A stretch of 5,718 bases of DNA from positions 1-5,718 of the forward strand of contig CALMOI010000513.1 of the NCBI GenBank assembly GCA_937871735.1, in the 5' to 3' direction. The stretch comes from an uncultured Comamonadaceae bacterium. Lineage in GTDB: Bacteria > Pseudomonadota > Gammaproteobacteria > Burkholderiales > Burkholderiaceae_C. The position numbers and the translations under genes were made by a program. The notes beneath the pieces were generated by a model. That model was not told the origin of the DNA and did no database searches. It saw nothing but the letters and a program-made list of their open reading frames with translations. Position 1 is the first letter of the stretch. Every line of letters starts with the position of its first letter. Of the stretch, positions 1 through 5,573 are shown in pieces.

Positions 1-16
1 GCCATGCTGACATGGC
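1..16. repeat. Inverted repeat GCCATG-4-CATGGC at the window edge
   Basis: GCCATG (1-6) and CATGGC (11-16) are perfect inverted copies around the loop CTGA. On the minus strand the arms carry two ATG triplets (13-11 and 5-3), and AGGAG lies just upstream (20-16). The spacing from AGGAG is 2 nt to the first ATG, which is too short, and 10 nt to the second, which is a little long. It may be the start region of the next gene, partly folded into a hairpin. The window ends before this can be settled. Confidence 0.35.
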
Positions 17-23
17 TCCTGAT
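7..23 (-). repeat. Imperfect direct repeat, copy 1
   Basis: The plus strand reads CTGACATGGCTCCTGAT. The first 10 bases are identical to 135-144, and the match continues through CTGAT with a 1-nt length difference. This copy would lie about 70 nt downstream of the transcription start predicted from the TATAAT box. It could be an operator half, a remnant duplication or chance. Confidence 0.45.
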
Positions 24-88
24 GGCTACTTCTTGGGGGAGTGGGCTGAATTGCGCCTAGGCGTACGGTTGATGCGGGAAAGCCTCCC

Positions 89-94
89 ATTATA
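89..94 (-). promoter_or_regulatory. Possible -10 box (TATAAT)
   Basis: The minus strand reads TATAAT here, a perfect sigma-70 -10 hexamer, followed by GGGAGG. It would place a transcription start near position 82 and drive transcription out of the window past position 1. The expected -35 position (about 111-118) reads AACGAT, CAACGA or ACAACG depending on spacer, a poor match to TTGACA, and there is no TGn extension. If real, the promoter is probably weak or needs an activator. In relatives I recall phosphoenolpyruvate synthase genes lying near here, but nothing in the window proves that. Confidence 0.3.
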
Positions 95-134
95 GCCGGG
101 GGAAACCCTGATCGTTGTTAGGGCTGACACTCAC

Positions 135-152
135 CTGACATGGCGCTCTGAT
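135..152 (-). repeat. Imperfect direct repeat, copy 2
   Basis: The plus strand reads CTGACATGGCGCTCTGAT and matches copy 1 (7-23) over 10 exact bases plus CTGAT. It would be centred near -57 relative to the predicted start at about 82. A further CTGACA at 124-129 lies 11 bp, about one helical turn, from the CTGACA that opens this copy, giving a tandem pair on one DNA face. Confidence 0.45.
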
Positions 153-169
153 ACAAGCGCTCTACGCAA

Positions 170-958
170 CTAACGCGTCGCCAATGCACTGCTGTGCAGG
201 CAAATTGCCGCAGCTGCCGCCACATTCAGTGATTCTTCACCGCCGGGCTGGGCGATGCGCACAAAAACCTGCGCCCGATCCATCAGCGCCTCGCTCACGC
301 CCTGCCCTTCGTGACCCATGACCCACGCACAGGGAAAAGGCGGCACTTGCTGATGCAAAAAATGGCCTTGGTGCGAACTGGTTACCACCAACGGCACCGC
401 CAAAGTTTGCACATCAGCCGCTTCCAGCCCTTCGATCAATTGCAGGCCAAAGTGCGCGCCCATCCCAGCGCGCAACACCTTAGGGCTCCACAGCGCCGCC
501 GTGCCCTTGAGCGCCAGCACTTGCTTAAAGCCAAAAGCCCCCGCGCTGCGCAAGATAGAGCCCACATTGCCCGCGTCTTGCACGCGGTCTAGCACCACGC
601 TGGCCACGTCCGTCTGCAAAGCAGATGTGGCGGGCAAGGGCAACACAAAGCCAACCCGCGCAGGTGACTCCAACCCGCTGATGTCGGCAAACAAGGCATC
701 GGACAACACCACTGTTTTAGGTGCGCAGGCCGACCAATGCGACTCGGCGCTAGCACCCAACTGCCGCCAACCGCTTTCAGCCCACACGGTCATGCTGGGT
801 TGCAGACCGCGCGTGAGCGCGGCACGGCACAGGTGGTCACCTTCCAGCCAAACCTGACCTTGCTTGCGGTACGCCGTGTTGTCTTGCGACAAACGACGCA
901 AGTCTTTGACAAAAGCGTTGTCGCGCGAGGTGATGAAAACAGGTTCAGTAACAGTCAT
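170..958 (-). CDS. TrmH/SpoU-family RNA 2'-O-methyltransferase
   Basis: A predicted S-adenosylmethionine-dependent enzyme that methylates a ribose 2'-OH in rRNA or tRNA (262 aa). Residues about 8-108 form the N-terminal substrate-binding domain typical of the family (TSRDNAFVKDLRRL, then YR and LEG). The SpoU catalytic domain follows. Motif 1 is LDRVQDAGNVGSILRSAG (123-140) with Asn131 and Arg137; motif 2 is KVLRAGMGAHF (160-170); motif 3 runs from VMGHEGQGVS (213-222) to ESLNVAAAA (242-250) with Asn245. All signature residues are present; His216 replaces the more usual Asn of GNEG. The ATG at 958 is preferred because it overlaps the rnhB stop as ATGA and begins just before the conserved domain. 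An in-frame start at 1006 would add 16 residues without family resemblance. The exact RNA target (RlmB-like, TsnR-like or other) cannot be read from sequence alone. Confidence 0.93.
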   Translation of the reverse strand: MTVTEPVFITSRDNAFVKDLRRLSQDNTAYRKQGQVWLEGDHLCRAALTRGLQPSMTVWAESGWRQLGASAESHWSACAPKTVVLSDALFADISGLESPARVGFVLPLPATSALQTDVASVVLDRVQDAGNVGSILRSAGAFGFKQVLALKGTAALWSPKVLRAGMGAHFGLQLIEGLEAADVQTLAVPLVVTSSHQGHFLHQQVPPFPCAWVMGHEGQGVSEALMDRAQVFVRIAQPGGEESLNVAAAAAICLHSSALATR

Positions 959-1572
959 AGCAAAACCCGCGCCACGGGTGCAAAAGAGCGACGGTGCTCT
1001 GGGCACGCGCCATGTTCACGCAAAGCCGCCAGATGCTGCGCGGTGCCGTAACCCTTGTGGGCGGCAAAACCGTACTGCGGATACTGCGCGTCGTACTGCA
1101 CGCACCAGCGGTCACGGTACACCTTGGCCAAGATAGAAGCGGCAGAAATCGCAGGCACTTTGGCATCGCCTTTGACGATGGCTTCAGCCAGCATCGACAG
1201 GCGCGGCAGTTGATTGCCATCCACCAGCACTTTGGCGGGTTTCAGGCGCAGTTGCTCCACGGCGCGCTGCATGGCCAGCAAGGTGGCCTGCAAGATGTTG
1301 AGTTCGTCGATTTCCGCCACGCTGGCCTCGGCAATCGAGACGCACAAGGCTTTGGCGCAAATTTCGTCATAGAGCCGCTCGCGCTGACGCTCACTGAGCT
1401 TTTTGGAATCGGCCAAACCGGCAATGGGTTTCAGATCGTCCAAGATCACGGCAGCGGCCACGACGGGCCCGGCCAACGGGCCGCGTCCGGCCTCGTCCAC
1501 GCCCGCCATCAGGCCGGGCGCATCCCAAGCAAAAGCTGCTTGTTCAGCGTGCAAGAAGATTTTCGATGGCAT
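955..1572 (-). CDS. rnhB: Ribonuclease HII
   Basis: Cleaves the RNA strand of RNA/DNA hybrids and incises at single ribonucleotides in duplex DNA, starting ribonucleotide excision repair in the cytoplasm. The 205-aa product matches the family length (about 200). The signature GVDEAGRGPLAGP (24-36) supplies catalytic Asp26 and Glu27. VDGNQLP (117-123) supplies Asp118, and KGDAKVPAISAASILAKV (134-151) supplies Asp136. ADSKKLSE (54-61) and the C-terminal HKGYGT and EHRRSF segments are also typical. The ATG at 1572 gives a normal-length leader before the first motif. A longer frame to 1680 adds 36 residues that lie in the lpxB coding region and look unlike RNase HII. The start overlaps the lpxB end by 29 nt and the stop overlaps the methyltransferase ATG by 4 nt. 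lpxB-rnhB adjacency is also seen in enterobacteria. Confidence 0.97.
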   Translation of the reverse strand: MPSKIFLHAEQAAFAWDAPGLMAGVDEAGRGPLAGPVVAAAVILDDLKPIAGLADSKKLSERQRERLYDEICAKALCVSIAEASVAEIDELNILQATLLAMQRAVEQLRLKPAKVLVDGNQLPRLSMLAEAIVKGDAKVPAISAASILAKVYRDRWCVQYDAQYPQYGFAAHKGYGTAQHLAALREHGACPEHRRSFAPVARVLL

Positions 1573-2683
1573 GAGTGGCCAGTTGCGCAGTGTCGCGCCG
1601 CAGGGTGTGATGCAAATCGGCGAAGCGGTGCTGCAAGGCGGTGACGCGCTTGGGCGCATCCAGCCAAGCCAGCACTTCATCCGCCAACGCTCGGGGAGTG
1701 GCCGCGTCTTGCAGCAGCTCGGTCACCACCGCCTCAGCGCACAAAATATTGGGCAAACCGACCCAGGCTTGCAAACGCTTGCGACGCATGATTTGCCATG
1801 ACAACCAATTCATGTTGTAGGCAATCACCATCGGGCGTTTGAACAGCGCGGCTTCTAAGGTGGCGGTGCCGCTGGCGATCAGCGTGACATCGCAAGCTGC
1901 CAGCACCGCGTGCGATTGGCCGGTGACGATCTGCAAACTCTCGCCCAAACCGCTGGCGCGGGCTGCCGCCTCAATGGCTGGACGCAAAGCCGGTATTGCA
2001 GGAATCACGAAGCGCGCGTCAGGCTTGGCCTGACGAATCTGCACCGCAGCGGCTAAAAAGCGCTGAATCAAGTAGCGAACTTCGGACTCGCGACTGCCGG
2101 GCAAGATCGCCACCACTGTGGCTTCTAGCGGCAAACCCAGCGCGGTGCGGGCGGCAGCACGGTCGGGCTCTTGCGGAATCACGTTCGCCAGCGGATGGCC
2201 CACGTAAGTGGCGGCTATGCCATGCTGGGCCAGCAAGTCCACCTCGAACGGGAAGATGCACAGCACGTGGTCTACGCTGCGGCGGATTTTTTCGACCCGA
2301 TCTGCGCGCCAAGCCCAAATCGAGGGGCAAATGAAATGCACGGTTTTGATGCCGCTTTGCCGCAAATCAGCTTCCAGATCCAGGTTGAAATCTGGTGCAT
2401 CCACGCCGATGAAGACTTGGGGCCGCTCGGCCAGCAAGCGCATCTTGAGCTGCTCGCGGATGCCCACGATCTCGCGGTAGTGGCGCAGCACTTCAACGTA
2501 GCCGCGCACGGCCAGTTTGTCGCAAGGCCACCACGCTTCAAAGCCACGGCGGGCCATTTGCGGCCCACCGATGCCGTGCGCCGACAGCTCGGGCCAGCGC
2601 GCACGCATGCCATCCAGCAGCAAACCAGCCAGCAAATCGCCGGAAGTTTCTCCGGCCACCATCGCAAAAGCAGGTGTCAGCAT
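1544..2683 (-). CDS. lpxB: Lipid-A-disaccharide synthase
   Basis: A GT19 glycosyltransferase acting at the inner face of the cytoplasmic membrane. It joins UDP-2,3-diacylglucosamine to lipid X to form the beta-1,6-linked tetraacyl disaccharide 1-phosphate. The 379-aa product is close to E. coli LpxB (382). Visible signatures are AMVAGETSGD (7-16), GVDAPDFNLDLE (93-104) with the catalytic Asp95 equivalent to E. coli Asp98, PSIWAWR (120-126), FPFEVDLL (144-151), VGHPLAN (161-167), ILPGSRESEV (193-202) with Arg198, and SGTATLEAAL in the UDP-binding half. Two starts are possible: ATG at 2683 (chosen: the better codon, with a short leader as in relatives) or GTG at 2692, which adds three residues. 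Neither has a Shine-Dalgarno sequence. An ATG at 2694 in another frame is followed at once by TGA. The gap to lpxA is 66 bp, the longest in the operon; the 3' end overlaps rnhB. Confidence 0.96.
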   Translation of the reverse strand: MLTPAFAMVAGETSGDLLAGLLLDGMRARWPELSAHGIGGPQMARRGFEAWWPCDKLAVRGYVEVLRHYREIVGIREQLKMRLLAERPQVFIGVDAPDFNLDLEADLRQSGIKTVHFICPSIWAWRADRVEKIRRSVDHVLCIFPFEVDLLAQHGIAATYVGHPLANVIPQEPDRAAARTALGLPLEATVVAILPGSRESEVRYLIQRFLAAAVQIRQAKPDARFVIPAIPALRPAIEAAARASGLGESLQIVTGQSHAVLAACDVTLIASGTATLEAALFKRPMVIAYNMNWLSWQIMRRKRLQAWVGLPNILCAEAVVTELLQDAATPRALADEVLAWLDAPKRVTALQHRFADLHHTLRRDTAQLATHAIENLLAR

Positions 2684-2719
2684 TTGGATCACATCAAAAA
2701 ATGGGGAGGCGATGAGGCA

Positions 2720-2736
2720 GCGTCCGCACGGGACGC
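2720..2736 (-). other. GC-rich hairpin in the lpxA-lpxB gap
   Basis: GCGTCC (2720-2725) and GGACGC (2731-2736) form a perfect 6-bp stem with a 5-nt loop. In the minus-strand transcript the stem begins 13 nt after the lpxA stop. A run of six U (2701-2696) follows only after an 18-nt spacer, so this is not a standard Rho-independent terminator. It could be an RNA-processing or stability element that tunes lpxB relative to lpxA, or chance. The gap is the only one in the operon longer than about 30 bp. Confidence 0.4.
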
Positions 2737-2749
2737 AGCACAGTGTCAG

Positions 2750-3544
2750 TTACCTGACGATACCGCGTTGCGCGGTGGTGCCCGCTAAAAAGCCGAGCAT
2801 CATGTTCACATCAGCGGCGGCTTCAGGGTACTTGGCGCTCAGTTCAGCGATGGCTTGGCGGGCTTGGTCCAAGGTCAAGTCTTCGCGGTACAGCGCTTTG
2901 TGCATGGCCTTAACGGCGCTGATGCGTTCGGGACCAAAGCCTCGGCGGCGCAAGCCTTCAAAGTTCATGGAGCGCGCTGCGGCGGGTTGGCCTTGGCACA
3001 TCACGAACGGCGGCAAGTCGGCAAACAGCAGCGAACACATGGCCGTCATAGCATGGTCACCTAAGCGCACAAACTGATGCACCACGGTAAAGCCACCCAA
3101 AATCACCCAATCGCCCACTTCAACGTGCCCGGCCAACTGCGAGTTGTTGGCAAAAATCACGTTGTTGCCGACCAAGCAATCGTGCGCCAAATGCACGTAA
3201 GCCATGATCCAGTTGTCGTTACCAATGCGGGTGACTGCCCCACCACCGGGTGAGCCGATGTTGAAGGTGCAGAACTCGCGCACGGTGTTGCGATCGCCGA
3301 TTTGGAGCTCGCACGGCTCGCCCGCGTATTTTTTGTCTTGCGGAATTGCGCCCAGCGAGTTGAACTGGAAGATGCGGTTGTCGCGCCCGATGGTGGTGTG
3401 GCCTTCAATGACGCAGTGCGCGCCGATGGTGGTGCCTGCGCCCACCTTGACGTGCGGGCCGATCACCGTGTAAGGCCCAACCGTGACGGAGCTGTCCAAC
3501 TCGGCAGCCGGATCAACCAAAGCGGTGGCGTGGATGGTCGTCAT
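2750..3544 (-). CDS. lpxA: UDP-N-acetylglucosamine acyltransferase
   Basis: Catalyses the first step of lipid A synthesis: transfer of an (R)-3-hydroxyacyl chain from acyl carrier protein to the 3-OH of UDP-GlcNAc, in the cytoplasm, as a homotrimer. The 264-aa length fits the family (E. coli 262). Residues 1 to about 185 form hexapeptide repeats of a left-handed beta helix (for example VTVGPYTVIGPHVKVGAG). The C-terminal helical domain includes NFEGLRRRGF. The catalytic His is His121 in HLAHDC (118-123), equivalent to E. coli His125; GGFTVVHQF (150-158) is also conserved. The chain-length position, E. coli Gly173, aligns with Met169 in HAMTAMCS. Met there is found in the C10-specific Pseudomonas aeruginosa enzyme, so a C10 product is inferred. 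The start is ATG, 27 bp after the fabZ stop, without a clear ribosome binding site. Confidence 0.98.
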   Translation of the reverse strand: MTTIHATALVDPAAELDSSVTVGPYTVIGPHVKVGAGTTIGAHCVIEGHTTIGRDNRIFQFNSLGAIPQDKKYAGEPCELQIGDRNTVREFCTFNIGSPGGGAVTRIGNDNWIMAYVHLAHDCLVGNNVIFANNSQLAGHVEVGDWVILGGFTVVHQFVRLGDHAMTAMCSLLFADLPPFVMCQGQPAAARSMNFEGLRRRGFGPERISAVKAMHKALYREDLTLDQARQAIAELSAKYPEAAADVNMMLGFLAGTTAQRGIVR

Positions 3545-3571
3545 AGTGCGCTGTCGTCTGGCTGCGGGAAC

Positions 3572-4012
3572 TCAGGCGATGGTGCGCATGGTGCACAGCA
3601 AACCGGCTTCGACGGCGATGTCGTCACCCACTTTGGCGCGGGCTTTGAACTTGAACATGCCGGCGCGCATACGCTCCAGTTCGGCTTCCAAAATCAGTTG
3701 GTCGCCGGGTTCGACCGGGCGCTTGAAGCGGGCATCGTCAATACCGGCGAAGTAGTAGACGGTTTTTTCATCAGGCACGACGTTCAGGGTGTTGAAGGCC
3801 AACAAGGCGGCGGCTTGAGCCAGCGCTTCCAGCATCAACACACCCGGCATCACCGGGCGATGGGGAAAGTGGCCGGTGAAAAACGGCTCGTTCATGGACA
3901 CATTTTTCAGCGCCTTGATGCGCTTGCCCGTTTCAATTTCCAGCACCCGATCCACCAGCAAAAAAGGATAGCGGTGGGGAAGTTGTTTCAGGATTTGGTG
4001 GATGTCCATCAT
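3572..4012 (-). CDS. fabZ: 3-hydroxyacyl-ACP dehydratase FabZ
   Basis: Dehydrates (R)-3-hydroxyacyl-ACP to trans-2-enoyl-ACP in type II fatty acid elongation, in the cytoplasm, with a hot-dog fold. It draws on the same acyl-ACP that LpxA and LpxD use, so clustering with them makes sense for balancing phospholipid and lipid A supply. The 146-aa product has LPHRYPFLLVDRV (11-23), the active-site stretch FFTGHFPHRPVMPGVLMLEALAQ (44-66) with catalytic His48 and Glu62, and the YYFAGIDDARFKRPVEPGD region. Two adjacent ATG codons (4012 and 4009) could both serve as start; the first is used here. A weak AGG lies 10 nt upstream. The gap to lpxD is 30 bp. Confidence 0.98.
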   Translation of the reverse strand: MMDIHQILKQLPHRYPFLLVDRVLEIETGKRIKALKNVSMNEPFFTGHFPHRPVMPGVLMLEALAQAAALLAFNTLNVVPDEKTVYYFAGIDDARFKRPVEPGDQLILEAELERMRAGMFKFKARAKVGDDIAVEAGLLCTMRTIA

Positions 4013-4042
4013 GATGCGATTGCCTGTCGTAGTCGTCTGTTG

Positions 4043-5035
4043 TTATGAATGATCTGCACGCACGGGTTGCAGTGTTTTTTCTAACGCTTTGATGCGGTCG
4101 CGCAAGCTGTGCAATTGCTTGAGGGTGGCCGCGTTCTTTTCCCAAGTGGCGTTGTCATCAAGGGGGAACATGCCGGTGTACTGACCGGGCTTCAAAACAG
4201 ACCGGGTGACAACCGAGGCCGCCGAGATATGCACGCCGTCTGCCAGCGTCAAATGCCCCAGCACCACCGCGCCACCGCCCACCGTGCAGTGCGCGCCGAT
4301 GGTGGCACTGCCCGCCACACCGACGCAACCGGCCATCGCGGTGTGCGCTCCGATGCGGACGTTGTGGCCGATTTGGATCAGGTTGTCGAGCTTGACGCCA
4401 TCTTCCAGCACCGTGTCTTGCAACGCACCCCGGTCGATGCACGTGTTGGCACCGATTTCAACATCGTTGCCGATGCGCACTGCGCCCAGTTGTTCGATCT
4501 TTTCCCAGCGCCCTTGGTTCGGGGCAAAACCGAAACCGTCAGCCCCAATCACCACGCCGGCATGGACGATGCAGCGCTCACCAATGCTGCATTGCTCGCC
4601 CAGCGTGACACGCGACTTCAGCACGGTGTCAGCACCGATGCGCGCACCGCGTTCGACCACACACAGGGGGCCAATCACCGCTGTTTCATGCACAAACGCA
4701 TCAGGATCAATCACCGCGCTGGGGTGGATGCGCTGCGCCCGTGGCAACTCGTGTTTGCGTTTCCACAACTGGGTTAGACGCGCGAAATAAAGGTAGGGCT
4801 GATCGGTCACGATGCAAGCACCGCGTGCCTGCGCCACCTCGGCCATTGCGGGGCCTACGATCACGCAGGCGGCCTGCGACGTCAGCAATTGCTGCTGGTA
4901 CTTGGGGTGACTCAAAAAGCTGAGCTCGGCAGCGCCCGCAGACTCCAGCGGGGCCAAGCCCTCGATGCACTGTGCGCCATCGCCGTGGAGCGTGCCCCCC
5001 AGCTCGTCAACAATCAAACTCAGACGCAATGCCAC
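4043..5035 (-). CDS. lpxD: UDP-3-O-(3-hydroxyacyl)glucosamine N-acyltransferase
   Basis: Adds the N-linked 3-hydroxyacyl chain from ACP to UDP-3-O-acyl-glucosamine, the third step of lipid A synthesis, as a cytoplasmic trimer. The 330-aa product is near family length (E. coli 341). The N-terminal uridine-binding domain spans about 1-100 and includes LSFLSHPKY (38-46). Hexapeptide beta-helix repeats run about 105-290 with GADGFGFAP (164-172), NTCIDRGAL (197-205) and LDNLIQIGHNV (216-226). His224 matches catalytic His239 of E. coli LpxD. A C-terminal helical tail (about 303-325, LKQLHSLRDRIKALEKTL) follows. The start is GTG: the frame is closed by TAG only two codons upstream, and MALRL is a typical N-terminus. 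It begins 25 bp after the skp stop. Confidence 0.97.
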   Translation of the reverse strand: MALRLSLIVDELGGTLHGDGAQCIEGLAPLESAGAAELSFLSHPKYQQQLLTSQAACVIVGPAMAEVAQARGACIVTDQPYLYFARLTQLWKRKHELPRAQRIHPSAVIDPDAFVHETAVIGPLCVVERGARIGADTVLKSRVTLGEQCSIGERCIVHAGVVIGADGFGFAPNQGRWEKIEQLGAVRIGNDVEIGANTCIDRGALQDTVLEDGVKLDNLIQIGHNVRIGAHTAMAGCVGVAGSATIGAHCTVGGGAVVLGHLTLADGVHISAASVVTRSVLKPGQYTGMFPLDDNATWEKNAATLKQLHSLRDRIKALEKTLQPVRADHS

Positions 5036-5060
5036 GCGCTACCGATGCCCCGAGCGTTAC

Positions 5061-5573
5061 TTATTTTGCAGAGTTCAAGATCTTCAACACCTTGTCGGTG
5101 ATGTCGTTCTTGGGGTTGATATAGACGGCTTCTTGAAAGATCACGTCATATTTTTCCGACTCGGCCACTTGCTTGACCACGCGGTTGGCGCGCTCCAGCA
5201 CTTGCTGCAACTCTTCGTTTTTGCGAGAGTTCAGGTCTTCTTGGAATTCACGGCGCTTGCGCTGGAAATCACGGTCTTGTTCGACCAACTGCTTTTGGCG
5301 GCTGGCACGTTGGCTTTCAGCCAAAGTAGGCGCTTCACGCTCGAACTTTTCGGACAAGCTTTTAAGCGTGTTGCCCAAATCAACCAACTCTTTTTCGCGC
5401 TTGGAGAACTCTTGTTCCAGCTTGGCTTGAGCAGCTTTAGCACTGCTGGCTTCGCGGAAAATACGGTCAGTGTTGACAAACCCGGCCTTGAACTCGTCGG
5501 CCTGTGCCGGAGCCCACAGCGCAGAAGCGCCTAACAACAACACGGCCCACTGGGTGTTACGAAGAAAGTTCAT
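5061..5573 (-). CDS. skp: Periplasmic chaperone Skp (OmpH family)
   Basis: Holds unfolded outer-membrane proteins in the periplasm and passes them to the BAM machinery; known homologues are jellyfish-shaped trimers. The 170-aa product (E. coli 161) has a signal peptide: charged start MNFLR, hydrophobic core AVLLLGASALWA, and an AQA-D cleavage site after residue 25. The mature protein opens with FKAGFVNTDRIF, a conserved strand of the family. A long charged, helix-forming stretch (about 40-130, rich in K, E, Q and R) is the coiled-coil tentacle region. The C-terminal YDVIFQEAVYINPKNDITDKVLK is also typical. The ATG overlaps the bamA stop as TAATG, suggesting termination-reinitiation. The bases just upstream read CCTCCTT, the opposite of a Shine-Dalgarno sequence. 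Confidence 0.96.
   Translation of the reverse strand: MNFLRNTQWAVLLLGASALWAPAQADEFKAGFVNTDRIFREASSAKAAQAKLEQEFSKREKELVDLGNTLKSLSEKFEREAPTLAESQRASRQKQLVEQDRDFQRKRREFQEDLNSRKNEELQQVLERANRVVKQVAESEKYDVIFQEAVYINPKNDITDKVLKILNSAK

Larger units (their letters stand above)
1..169. other. Intergenic region downstream of the operon
   Basis: No complete gene is visible in this stretch. Read on the minus strand after the methyltransferase stop, there is a 5-bp stem (GCGCT/AGCGC, 143-147 with 156-160, 8-nt loop) and a 4-bp stem CCCT/AGGG followed by only three Ts (about 103-123). Neither is a convincing intrinsic terminator. A TATAAT box on the minus strand, a split direct repeat, the 10-bp palindrome CGCCTAGGCG (54-63) and an inverted repeat at 1-16 suggest the control region of another minus-strand gene starting near or beyond position 1. 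A 27-codon plus-strand reading frame (12-95) has no recognisable product and was not called. Confidence 0.6.

Noticed and set aside
12..95. 27-codon plus-strand reading frame
   Set aside because: Short, no recognisable product, and it overlaps the minus-strand promoter-like features; no evidence of translation.
103..160. Possible intrinsic terminator after the methyltransferase
   Set aside because: The stems are only 4-5 bp and lack a proper U-run; termination may be Rho-dependent or transcription may continue.
959..1006. Longer start for the RNA methyltransferase (16 extra residues)
   Set aside because: The extension lies inside rnhB, looks unlike family N-termini, and the ATGA overlap start at 958 is more typical.
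994..1644. 216-codon plus-strand frame opposite rnhB
   Set aside because: Mirror of rnhB codon bias; no recognisable domain and no promoter or ribosome site.
1573..1680. Longer start for rnhB (36 extra residues)
   Set aside because: The extension overlaps lpxB by over 130 nt and reads as an out-of-frame lpxB product rather than RNase HII.
3302..4048. 248-codon open frame on the plus strand opposite fabZ and lpxA
   Set aside because: It lies antisense to two highly conserved genes, has low-complexity His/Gln/Gly-rich wording and no family signature. Long antisense frames are common in GC-rich coding DNA.
4109..4777. 222-codon plus-strand frame opposite lpxD
   Set aside because: Antisense to the hexapeptide repeats; its apparent repetitive Asp/His/Ala wording simply mirrors the LpxD repeats.
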